Positions 1 to 7,635 of a DNA stretch of 12,390 nt are shown here, in pieces. Position 1 is the stretch's first letter; each line of letters opens with the position of its first letter. The translations under genes and the position numbers were made by a program. This DNA is from Cephalothrix simula (lineage: Eukaryota > Nemertea > Palaeonemertea > Archinemertea > Cephalotrichidae), in the NCBI GenBank assembly GCA_035591015.1, contig JAXIUW010185626.1, forward strand, positions 1-12,390, in the 5' to 3' direction. The notes beneath the pieces are model-generated. The model was given only the letters and a program-made list of their open reading frames with translations. It had not been told where the DNA came from and made no database searches.

Positions 1-620
1 AAGTTGAATTAAGACTTTTTTCTGTGACGCATATTTTAGCGGCTAGAGGTCGATAAAGGTCAAAATAAACAATTTTATTATACTTTACGCCAAATGTATT
101 GTCGATTTTAGCCGCTAGAGGACATATCACCAAGTGAGCTACACGCCATTGGCGTATTTTTTATCAAAAATTGGCCCTAGTTTTATGGCGCCAGAGGGTA
201 ACAACTGATGTCCAGCACATTGTTGTGAAAAATTAATATAGTACGCCAAAAACGCCAGGGAAGCCCAAAAAGGGACTGAAAAAAATGTTTTTTTCCAAAA
301 AAAATTTTTGGGGGCCCAATGACGCCGATTTACCCCTTTTTGGTGTAGAAACGGTCATTGACACCTTTTTCACCTATTTAGCCCATTTCGGGGCCTTCGG
401 CGTCATTTTAGGGTAATTTGGTGTCATATTCTAAAAAATCAATATTTTGACGTCATTTTTTTGCTCAAAAGTGTCTCCGTGGCCCTGGTAACACAAATCC
501 ATGCCCAAAAATCATTTTGCGCCGCTTGCCTCTTCCTGCGCCCAATTTTTTGCATTTTTTTTTAAATTTCGAAGATTTAAAAAAAAAACCAATTTTTAGG
601 GTGCAAAATGGTGAAACAAA
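1..620. repeat. Degenerate repeat region with recurrent ACGCC and GCTAGAGG words
   Basis: TTTTAG-C/G-GGCTAGAGG-like words occur near 36-50, 106-121 and, more degenerate (GGCGCCAGAGGG), at 186-197. ACGCC words recur at about 86, 143, 242 and 251, including the palindrome ACGCCATTGGCGT (143-155). Further in are homopolymer-rich tracts, the hairpin GCCCAAAAA/TTTTTGGGGGC (about 263-315), and AATGACGCCG facing CGGCGTCATT (about 318-408). It looks like old, scrambled repetitive DNA cut by the window edge. No coding frame is recognised. Confidence 0.4.
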
Positions 621-2448
621 ATGGCCGCCAATGGAATTCCGGATTTTTTAGGAAGTAGCTGTCAACTGCACTGTATGCCTAAAGGGGACTTTTAGTGGGA
701 TGGCACGGGAAAATCGATTTGAACATCATTTTGTTTGTTGTAAGACTACATTTAGGTATTTGCAAATGGACATATTATGTCCATTTAGTATTTGTCGTAG
801 AAAAGTCTTGATTAGTCAAAATATCCAAATATCTGAGACAGTGAGCTCCCAAATATTGGGCTCAGTGTGTGCTTGTAGGAGGTTGACCTGCGATTGTAAA
901 AATAGGCAGACATTTAATTGTAACAAAGTTTTAGTTATGCAGGTTTAAGAAGTCGCAAAACCGGAAGTTGATAGTTCGCAACATTAAAGCGCGAAAAGAT
1001 TCGGTAAATTTGCTGGATTTGATAGGGTCTGAAAAAATGTGTTCTCACAATTTCATTAGGGAAGACCTGTAGATTTTGTTGCTTTTTAAGATTCTAGAAG
1101 GCCTCAGCTTTCAAATGGTGTATCCTGATATTGGCTGAGAGTGGGATCTTTTTGGCGATTTTTATTTTATAATGGGAATCCCTATCTAGAAGCTAGTCTG
1201 ACACCTGATGCCAGAGTCTGTTATTATGCATAAGTCATTAACGACAGGGATATATATTATATTTGAAATCATTTGACTTTTTGGGCCTCTTCCATCCCTT
1301 TTCAACGGTGCTAGATTTTTGGAACTATATAACTGATTATTTTTTTAAATATTTCAACACATCATTTATTTATATTTTTGATATATTTGTTTATGTTAGA
1401 CGCGTTAATGAGACAGACTATAATGGTGTCGCATTTCCGCTTTTGGCAGGATATTCGGCTTAGCGCCTGATTCAAAAATAGGTTTTCGCTGAAATATTTC
1501 AAGCAATTTAAAACATGAGGAAACGGATTCACGCTATGATAATTAATATAATTTAAATTTTAAGACATTTTAGGCCTATTGTATTCATTTCGGCTTCAAA
1601 CCTTTTAGTGATCTTTTGTCACAAGGCATGGAATATATCGTGATTCTTTTAGTTGCTGCTTCCGTTCTTGTCAATTATGTTCGTAATTAATCTCATTGTC
1701 ATTGTGATTTTGTGAACCTTTTTGACATATTTCAAGATCTCCCTTTTTCTTAGAAACGGTTTTTGTTCTTCGAATCCATGGACTCGCCTCGCGGCAAAAA
1801 ACTGTTACCTTCGATGCAAGAGTTCTCTTATTTTTTGAAGGCGCCTTGATAAGTTTCATCAGTTTCGGCGGGAGATGGGGAAATATGCCAGGTGGATTGC
1901 TAAGATGCATTGTACCCAACGTATGCAAATCGCGTGGCCAGCTGTCTGTCTGAAATTTGCGCGCAAAGGTTCTTTGTCTGGTTTGGAAGATTGCCAGGCA
2001 AGCATAGCACATGGTTCAGTTTTTGACAGCTTCCTTATAAGATTTTATTAGCCCATAATTGTGAAAACACCGAATCAGGCAATGTAAGTTTTGTCAAAAT
2101 AGCCATAATCAAAGAACTGTTATTTTAGTAAACATTTGAAATGGGAAGCCGTCGGATTTTAGGCTAATTTCTTCCAATTTTGTGGCAATTGATATGATTC
2201 AAAAATTCATGCCTTCGGCTACTTGATGGTTGTCAAAGTAATTTATTCCAAGAGGTTCGAGCCACTGTGATTCTGAAACATTGTTCCCTGTGACCCTCGC
2301 AGTTAAATAAGTACAAGTATTCTTTACAAATAAATATCTTTCATTTTGTGGTTGTAAATCCCGGGGGTACAATCCCAGCTGCTGTTTTCAACTTGCAATT
2401 TTTTAACGCTCATTTACTGAACAAAATCAAAAGAACCAATTCCTAATA
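621..2448. other. Intergenic DNA without a recognisable gene
   Basis: Open frames here (for example 700-948 +, 1263-1463 + and 1671-2012 -) are short and show no domain or family match that I recognise. Isolated features are a palindrome TTTGCGCGCAAA at 1956-1967 and a GCGCGAAA E2F-like word at 989-996. AGGCCTA words occur near 1571. I see no RNA gene. Distal regulatory sequence for MEX3 could lie here, but nothing demonstrates it. Confidence 0.5.
764..786. repeat. Perfect inverted repeat (10-bp arms, 3-base centre)
   Basis: AAATGGACAT, ATT, ATGTCCATTT. A second imperfect hairpin (GAGCTCCCAA / TTGGGCTC) lies shortly downstream at about 843-862. Neither is associated with a gene. Confidence 0.7.
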
Positions 2449-3219
2449 CACAAATGGATGGGAAAATTGGATGAGGCACTGTAAAATGTACAAATTTCGC
2501 CCCCGTCGAGATCTCCTAGAAGGGGCATCGAAACCCCTTAAAAACCCTATACATTTTTGGAAAGAGCATTAAAAGTTACACACCATGGTTTTTAATTTTT
2601 TTGCCCCACCTGGTGGGGTGCGGTGGCGCAAAATGTGCAAAAACTCGAAAATAGACCAAGTCCCACTTTTAGTGTACGGGTGTTAAGGGAACCCCTCGTT
2701 CAGGTTACACCAGATCTGGCTACAATAGGTTGTTTGGCATATCAAGCAAACCTAATGACCCAATTATCGGGTTCCTAATAATATTAGGTGACCCATGGGG
2801 GTCGGTCAAAGGTCATATGATCCCATATGAGCCTTGAAAAAAATTAAACCAGAGATGAAAATTTTGCACGTTGGAACCCAATATTTGGGTCATTATGTAT
2901 GATTGATATGCCAAACAACCTATTGTAGCTAGTTTTGGTCTAACCCCGAACGATTCGAGGGGTTCCCTTAACAGCCGATCACTAAAAGTGGGACTTAGTC
3001 TATTTTCGATTTTTTTGCACATTTTGCGCCACCGTACCCCATCACTAGGTGGGGCAAAAAAAATTAAAACCCTCCCATGGTGTGTAACTTTTCATGCTAT
3101 TTCCAAAGATGTAAAGGGTTAAGGGTTCCGATGCCCCTACTAGGAGATCTCGACTCGACGGGGGGGAGCGAAATTTGTACATTTTACAGTGCCTCATCCA
3201 ATTTTTCCATCCATTTGTG
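2449..3219. mobile_element. Foldback MITE-like DNA transposon remnant (771 bp)
   Basis: The left arm (2449 to about 2776) and right arm (about 2873 to 3219) are long imperfect reverse complements enclosing about 96 bases of unique sequence. Matching blocks include the outer CACAAATGGATGG (right end CCATCCATTTGTG), GAGATCTCCTAG, AGTTACACACCATGG, GGCGCAAAATGTGCAAAAA, GTTAAGGGAACCCCTCG, and CTACAATAGGTTGTTTGGC. TA flanks both ends (2447-2448 and 3220-3221), as expected for a TA target-site duplication of Tc1/mariner-like elements. No transposase frame is present, so it is non-autonomous. Arms differ by substitutions and small indels, so the copy is not very recent. Open frames on the minus strand here are products of the arms, not genes. 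The superfamily is inferred from TA alone. Confidence 0.8.
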
Positions 3220-3239
3220 TATATGTTCACAAAATATTA

Positions 3240-3632
3240 ACCCGGAATGTAGTTAGTCCAGGGGGAGGTGACTTACTTAATGTTGGCGGGGATGTACCGC
3301 TGACCCTCGCTATCAGTCACCCCCTATGGGGGGCATGGGCGTATCTTATGTTTTAGGTCTGTGAGGGCATCTGTACATTAACCAGCAGAAAATACGGACA
3401 GTCCGTACATTTTTCTGTGGAAAATTTTGGTACAAATTTTAGAACCAAAAGCAAAAACAAGCTATATTCTTTGATAATTTGCCGGACTTTTTGATTGTTT
3501 TTATGCATACATTTTAGAAGGTGAAAAAATGGCTGAACGTACTTTTTTCGTTCAGGAGGGGCATTGTGCCCTATCCCCCCACTTCGGGGGAGTAATAGTC
3601 CTTTATCATTATCATATCATTATCATTATCAG
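3240..3632 (+). mobile_element. Probable 3' end of a non-LTR retroelement or SINE, with simple-repeat tail
   Basis: A GC-richer block beside AT-rich DNA contains successive stem-loops: GGTGACT/AGTCACC (3267-3273 with 3315-3321), CCCCC-TAT-GGGGG (about 3320-3332), a TACGGAC/GTCCGTA palindrome (3393-3407), CTGAACG/CGTTCAG (3533-3555) and CCCCC-ACTTC-GGGGG (3576-3590). It ends in a tail of TTATCA-like units at about 3603-3632. A terminal hairpin followed by short tandem repeats is typical of CR1/L2-type LINE and SINE 3' ends. No reverse-transcriptase frame is visible, so it would be 5'-truncated or a SINE. The left boundary is uncertain, and the family is not recognised. Confidence 0.4.
3603..3632. 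repeat. TTATCA/ATC simple repeat
   Basis: Imperfect tandem TTATCA and TCATTA units run directly after the GC-rich hairpin at 3576-3590. It may be a retroelement tail or an independent microsatellite. Confidence 0.7.
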
Positions 3633-4325
3633 CTGTAATACATCTTTGATTTTGCGCAAAAATGGCGTCTGCCTACAATAGCGTGCATATGTATTCATGA
3701 TAGGCTTTATTCAAAAAATAGAATTTGAATAATTTTTCAATGCACTTGAAATATATAATTATACATCCATGAAAAGCTCAAAGAAAAAATAACTTATTAT
3801 TCAGAATTAAAAAAAAAACAAAAATATTAAAAATTGGAGGTCGGTAAATGCAAGAACTGAACAGGATAATTAAATGTAATATTAATTGATTCTTATAATT
3901 AATTGGTTACAAAACAGTCTGCACATGTATATATATATATGTATTTATATTTTTGGCAAATAATTTTTGAGAATTCATTATTGCTTGGTTAATTATTTGT
4001 AATAGGTGTTAATTATTATTAGGCCTAATATTTAATAACTTTATGCTTTACTTAATCAAGTCTGTTCATTTAACGCTAAGTTAATTAATCGATTTGCCAG
4101 TTAATCAAACTTATAAGTTAATTGCCAATTTTATGGCACAACTCTTCAAGGTTTGGCAAATTGTATTTCCATGTGCTCTTTCACAATTTAATGTTTACTT
4201 TCTTTTGTTGTGACAAAATGTAGGTGGAGCGTTAACATTTAAAACGCCTTTCCACAGTTTGCAAACCAATCGCTTTAACGTAGTAAATAGATTCTTATCA
4301 TATCGCAATGCATGACGGTCCGTTC
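3633..4325. other. AT-rich 5' flank of MEX3 with many TAAT-core words
   Basis: This stretch leads into the presumed promoter. It has a short (TA)n run at 3928-3940 and a dense series of TTAATTA, TTAATCA and TTAATTAATCGAT words between about 3988 and 4130, the core recognised by homeodomain proteins. Such words are expected often in AT-rich DNA, so enhancer function is only a suggestion. A palindrome TTTTGCGCAAAA sits at 3650-3661. No coding frame is seen. Confidence 0.35.
3928..3940. repeat. (TA)n microsatellite
   Basis: A short uninterrupted TA dinucleotide run flanked by ATG/GTA, about 540 bases upstream of the MEX3 start. Confidence 0.7.
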
Positions 4326-4333
4326 TGACGTCA
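4326..4333 (+). promoter_or_regulatory. Perfect CRE (TGACGTCA) in the presumed MEX3 promoter
   Basis: The palindrome TGACGTCA lies about 145 bases upstream of the MEX3 start codon, inside a short stretch (about 4310-4390) that is richer in GC than its surroundings. This octamer is the full consensus for CREB/ATF bZIP factors. Its position fits a proximal promoter. There is no clear TATA box at a fixed distance and no transcription start can be placed from sequence alone. Confidence 0.5.
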
Positions 4334-4388
4334 CGGCGCTTTTCACTAGACATTGTGTCGATATCCCACATAAGAGTGAGACGGCGTG

Positions 4389-4400
4389 ATGTGGAGTTAA
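4389..4400 (+). promoter_or_regulatory. Possible minimal upstream ORF (M-W-S-stop)
   Basis: ATG TGG AGT TAA lies 77 bases before the MEX3 ATG. If the transcript starts upstream of 4389, this three-codon frame would be met first by scanning ribosomes. It is too short to judge by composition and matters only if it lies within the 5' UTR. Confidence 0.25.
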
Positions 4401-4423
4401 ACATCATTTGAGCTTCGTAACTG

Positions 4424-4504
4424 ATGGACTTAGAGAAACCGTGCTTATTATATTTTTTTGGATATTCAAATTTGAAATGCCGGCTAGCTTACTTTCAGAA
4501 ATGA
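4424..4504 (+). promoter_or_regulatory. Possible upstream ORF overlapping the MEX3 start codon (26 codons plus stop)
   Basis: An ATG at 4424 opens a frame out of phase with MEX3 and stops at TGA 4502-4504, 25 bases past the MEX3 ATG at 4477. An overlapping uORF of this kind would normally lower initiation at the main start. The uORF start has T at -3 and G at +4, a mediocre context; the MEX3 ATG has G at -3 and C at +4, also moderate. Whether it is transcribed depends on the unknown transcription start. Confidence 0.35.
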
Positions 4505-4729
4505 CTTCTAATGGAGTCAATAGTATAGAAGATCAACGTGCACTTCAACTTGCTTTGGAATTAACCATGCTTGGATTAGGCAATGGAGAAGATTGTGTTG
4601 ATGGTTCAGCCGTGCTCAATGGGACTAATGCTTTTTTGGAGGCAGAAAAAGTACGGAAAAGCGCAAATATGACAGAATGTGTTCCTGTACCTAGTTCTGA
4701 ACATGTCGCAGAAATTGTCGGACGACAGG
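4477..4729 (+). CDS. MEX3: MEX3 RNA-binding protein, coding exon 1 (residues 1-84 and first base of codon 85)
   Basis: This exon encodes the N-terminus and first third of KH domain 1 of a MEX3-type protein, a cytoplasmic RNA-binding regulator of mRNA stability and translation. The start is the ATG at 4477. It gives MPASLLSEM, which matches the MPSSL-type start of vertebrate MEX3 proteins. The frame is open back to 4390 but has no earlier in-frame ATG, and a TGA lies at 4387-4389. Visible blocks are the [17 protein letters not shown] stretch (residues 19-35), which contains an LxxxLxxLxL pattern at 25-34 like a nuclear export signal, and [21 protein letters not shown] (64-84), which is nearly invariant in the family. 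The exon ends at a CAGG/GTAAGT donor (GT at 4730-4731), phase 1. Continuing into the intron adds only five residues before a stop. The family assignment is certain; the exact start is very likely. Confidence 0.95.
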
Positions 4730-4818
4730 GTAAGTTATTTTTGGTATGACCTGTGCCTCTTTCTCGAGTACTTTAACATAGAATCGAACAAAGAGTATGA
4801 GTCACGCTATACTTACCA

Positions 4819-4826
4819 TTTCCCGC
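4819..4826 (+). promoter_or_regulatory. E2F-type motif TTTCCCGC in intron 1
   Basis: This is an exact match to the E2F/DP consensus TTTSSCGC, 90 bases into the first intron. It stands out against the AT-rich background and is the first of four such motifs in the intron. Function is inferred from the motif only. Confidence 0.35.
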
Positions 4827-4980
4827 GTTGTTGATGATCTGAAGCCGTATCTTTCTATGAACCATGCTTTCTGTTGAAATATTACGTTTACAGTAGAATA
4901 AAGCAGTTTTCCATGTTAGGTAAAACATTAACATTTGCCGAATTATTGCCATCGATTACCATGTGCGCACTTCGAATATG

Positions 4981-4994
4981 TTTTGGCGCCAAAA
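4981..4994. promoter_or_regulatory. Palindromic E2F-type motif (TTTTGGCGCCAAAA)
   Basis: A perfect 14-bp palindrome that presents the E2F consensus TTTGGCGC on both strands. It lies about 250 bases into intron 1. The match is exact, but only binding data would show use. Confidence 0.4.
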
Positions 4995-5706
4995 ATATAG
5001 GTCAAGTTTTAGATTTATAGGAAGGCGGAAGTCGCCAACGAATTTCAGACCACGTTTCGAAATAATCATTTATATATATTTTGACTGATATGATAAAAAT
5101 TTTAAAGATATAATACGATAATACAAATAACGACAATAACGTATTTTGATGATCTCTAATGTTTTATATAGTCAAATATGCGCCCACGTGTTCATGTATG
5201 GTTAGGTTCTTAGAAGAAGGCAATCCCCAATTATGTTATTTGTTTCATTTAATAAAGAGCTAATATCAAGAGTTTTCTTATGATAACTTAATAGCAAACT
5301 AAAACTATTGATTAGTGATCATTAGTATTATTCGTTATAATTGGTTAATTTCAAGGCTGTTGTAGTTGAGTTACAATTGTTATACAAGTGAATGATTTGC
5401 TCTGTCACAGGCTAATTTAAAGGGGCCCAACTGGATGGCCAAAACACGTATTAAATTTTCATTGATTTATCAAAAAGGGCCCAAAAAGACACTATTTATG
5501 GACTTTTTGGGGGCCATACTTTGTATGTTAAAAATATGTCAGCATTCTGTTATTTGCCCATTGCTTTAGAATTTAGAATATTCACATACTAAAGCCTATG
5601 TAATAGATGTCCACATTGGTACAATATCAATTTTTATCGGATGAAGTAACGTATTTCTCATGTGTATACATGTATATATTGTATGAAATTGTACTCATAA
5701 GGTACT

Positions 5707-5804
5707 GCGCGCCAAAATGTAAAGTATGTCAAAGTCAGACTCATTATATACCTATCCTATACGAATACGATACGATCTAATTTACTTACAATAGCGCGCC
5801 AAAA
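5707..5804 (-). promoter_or_regulatory. Pair of E2F-type motifs in a 20-bp direct repeat
   Basis: GCGCGCCAAAA occurs at 5707-5717 and again at 5794-5804. Read on the minus strand, each is TTTTGGCGCGC, an E2F consensus match. The repeat extends beyond the motif: each copy is followed by three variable bases and then AAAGTA, so 17 of 20 positions agree. Spacing between copies is 87 bases. Confidence 0.4.
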
Positions 5805-5859
5805 CACAAAGTACAATTATTATGGAATGTAATGTGTTTCAAATGGCTAATATGAATAT

Positions 5860-5883
5860 TTTAAACATTAAACAATGTTTAAA
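5860..5883. repeat. Perfect inverted repeat in intron 1 (10-bp arms, 4-base loop)
   Basis: TTTAAACATT is followed by the loop AAAC and its exact reverse complement AATGTTTAAA. Short AT-rich palindromes are common in such DNA; no function is assigned. Confidence 0.6.
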
Positions 5884-6373
5884 AAAATTCACTTAAATGC
5901 GAATATGAATGTTGAACAGTCGAAGTGGAAATAAAAAAGTTATTCAGGGGTTATTAAAGTATTTTCGGTTTCCCCTGTATATCATATTGCTAGAAAGTAT
6001 ACGTTGAATCTCTGACACACATTCCTCATTTCGGGTTTATGACATCTGGAATAGGATCATATATCAAAATAGAGCAATGGCAACTATGGTTTGTGACATA
6101 CTGATAGTCATAATGTTAACAAACGCTACGATCTGCTTTTAAAAAGTTATCGATATTTCAAAAATCTATAATAAGTAATTATTCATGGAAAGTACTGTGG
6201 TAATACATGTTTTACACTGGTCAACGTGATGAGCAGTTGGCAATACCATCCCTTATTTATTGCAGAATATTAATTATTAATAATATTATGGTCTGGCTAA
6301 TGAATTAAGTGCTATTTTTCTCGTGCTTAACTTCTATTTTATATTTATATTGCATTTATATTCTATCTTCCAG

Positions 6374-7635
6374 GTTGCAAAATAAAAGCTCTTAGAGCGA
6401 AAACGAATACATATATTAAAACACCTGTAAGGGGCGAAGAACCAGTCTTTGTGGTTACTGGAAGAAAAGAAGATGTTACCCTTGCCAAACGTGAAATTCT
6501 ATCCGCCGCTGAACATTTCAGTCAAATTCGTGCAAGTCGGAGAAATAATGCAGCAAATCAGTTAACCGGAACCGGAACGTCGCTTGCTCCAGGACCACCC
6601 AGCCCCAATGCCCCAGGACAAGTTACAATCCAAGTTCGTGTACCTTATCGCGTTGTTGGACTAGTTGTTGGACCAAAGGGTGCCACAATCAAACGCATTC
6701 AACAAGCAACGCATACTTATATAGTTACGCCAAGCAGGGATAAGGAACCAGTCTTTGAGGTAACTGGTACCCCAGAAAATGTTGAAAAAGCACGCCATCA
6801 AATCGAGAGCCACATTGCCATGCGTACTGGTGGTGTTATGGACGGTGATAAGCCTGGTGTGCTTGATGGGAATGATTTCCACGTGAATGGTATCGATGCC
6901 GGTTTTCACGACGCCACAAATCACGATTTACTTGGACTTCTTGGTAAATCTCAACTTTCCACAGTTACATATAACAATTTTAATACTGCATTAAATGCTC
7001 TAAATGGCATTAGCAATAATTATCTGCCAAACCACAACCAAGAGAATGCCATGTTCTCCTTCTCAAATATCAATGGTAACTCATCAGGAAAGATCAGTGA
7101 CTTTTTACCACCTGCAAATGGATTTGGCATCTATGATCAAGATGAAGGATTTGCATCTCCTTCATTTCACACTTCGCCTATTGCCACAAATCTGTGGACC
7201 TCGGATGCAAATGATAGTGGAATCGGAGTGTCTCTGTTCGGTACCACATCAACCACTACAACCGCCTTGCCACGAAGATCAAATTCCTTTGGTGAAACCA
7301 CCAGCCGGGTGTCCCCACCTCTCAACACGGATGCAACGAATGGCACTATGCCACACACCTCAGTTAGAAGAATGGGGTCTGACCCTTTAAATGGAATAAC
7401 TTTCACTGCCAATAACAATGTTAGTTATGCTACTACCTCTAGCTCAATGGCTAATGGTTGTGCAGCCAGCCCGATCTGTTCGTCTGGATCACCGAAAAAG
7501 TGTGTAATGTGCTCGTCAGGCAGTCCGGTCAGTAATGCCGTACTCTGTGCCCACCATGTGTTCTGCATTGAATGTGCTAGCCATTTCCCTAAGAAGCCCG
7601 AATCAAATGATCAATTATGTCCAATGTGCGGCTGA
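6374..7635 (+). CDS. MEX3: MEX3 RNA-binding protein / RING E3 ligase, coding exon 2 (rest of codon 85 to residue 504 and stop)
   Basis: The exon follows a TTCCAG acceptor (AG at 6372-6373) and completes codon 85, so the joined frame reads [22 protein letters not shown]1 spans about residues 67-131 with GXXG loop G82-R-Q-G85. KH2 spans about 168-232 with loop G184-P-K-G187. These domains bind single-stranded [17 protein letters not shown] block follows KH2, as in vertebrate MEX3 proteins. The middle is low-complexity and rich in N, S and T. It holds R385-R-S-N-S389, RVSPPL, and R416-R-M-G-S420-D-P; the last resembles the 14-3-3 phosphosite region described for human MEX3B. The C-terminal RING has all eight ligands: C461, C464, C476, H478, C482, C485, C500 and C503, implying ubiquitin E3 activity. 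The protein stops one residue after C503, so the short tail usual in vertebrate MEX3 is absent. The whole protein is 504 residues, slightly short for the family. Confidence 0.95.

Larger units (their letters stand above)
4730..6373 (+). other. MEX3: MEX3 intron 1 (GT-AG, phase 1, 1644 bp)
   Basis: The donor is GTAAGTTATT at 4730 and the acceptor is a pyrimidine-biased run ending TTCCAG at 6373. Splicing joins the two halves of KH1 in frame at the last glycine of the GXXG loop. No other coding segment of a MEX3 protein is missing between the exons. The intron is AT-rich and carries no recognisable gene. It does hold several GC-rich E2F-type motifs (4819-4826, 4981-4994, 5707-5717, 5794-5804), an E-box CACGTG near 5184, a hairpin at 5479-5511 and a perfect 10-bp stem at 5860-5883. 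Confidence 0.93.

Noticed and set aside
700-948. 82-codon frame with several cysteines (FVCC, VCACRRLTCDC)
   Set aside because: The cysteine spacing fits no zinc-finger pattern that I recognise, and the frame contains a perfect palindrome and a second hairpin, more like non-coding sequence.
1671-2012. 113-codon open frame on the minus strand with many K, R and S residues
   Set aside because: No family resemblance, no plausible start context or splice context, and its composition is what AT-rich reverse-strand sequence gives. It could be an exon fragment but nothing supports that.
2355-2390. A stretch CCCGGGGGTACAATCCCAG resembling a tRNA T-arm or pol III B box
   Set aside because: The B-box consensus is not met at invariant positions, and no A box, anticodon arm or acceptor stem can be drawn upstream.
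2813-3230. Two minus-strand open frames in the foldback element
   Set aside because: They lie within the right inverted arm and inner spacer, show no transposase motifs, and the matching left-arm sequence does not keep the frame open.
4195-4407. Minus-strand frame of 70 codons before MEX3
   Set aside because: It overlaps the presumed promoter and 5' UTR and shows no recognisable domain.
4408-4476. An in-frame N-terminal extension of MEX3 from a TTG at 4408
   Set aside because: No ATG exists in this extension, the encoded residues do not resemble MEX3, and the ATG at 4477 aligns with the family's N-terminus.
6661-7418. Open frames on the other strand and frames over MEX3 exon 2
   Set aside because: They are shadows of the MEX3 coding frame, which has unmistakable KH and RING motifs.
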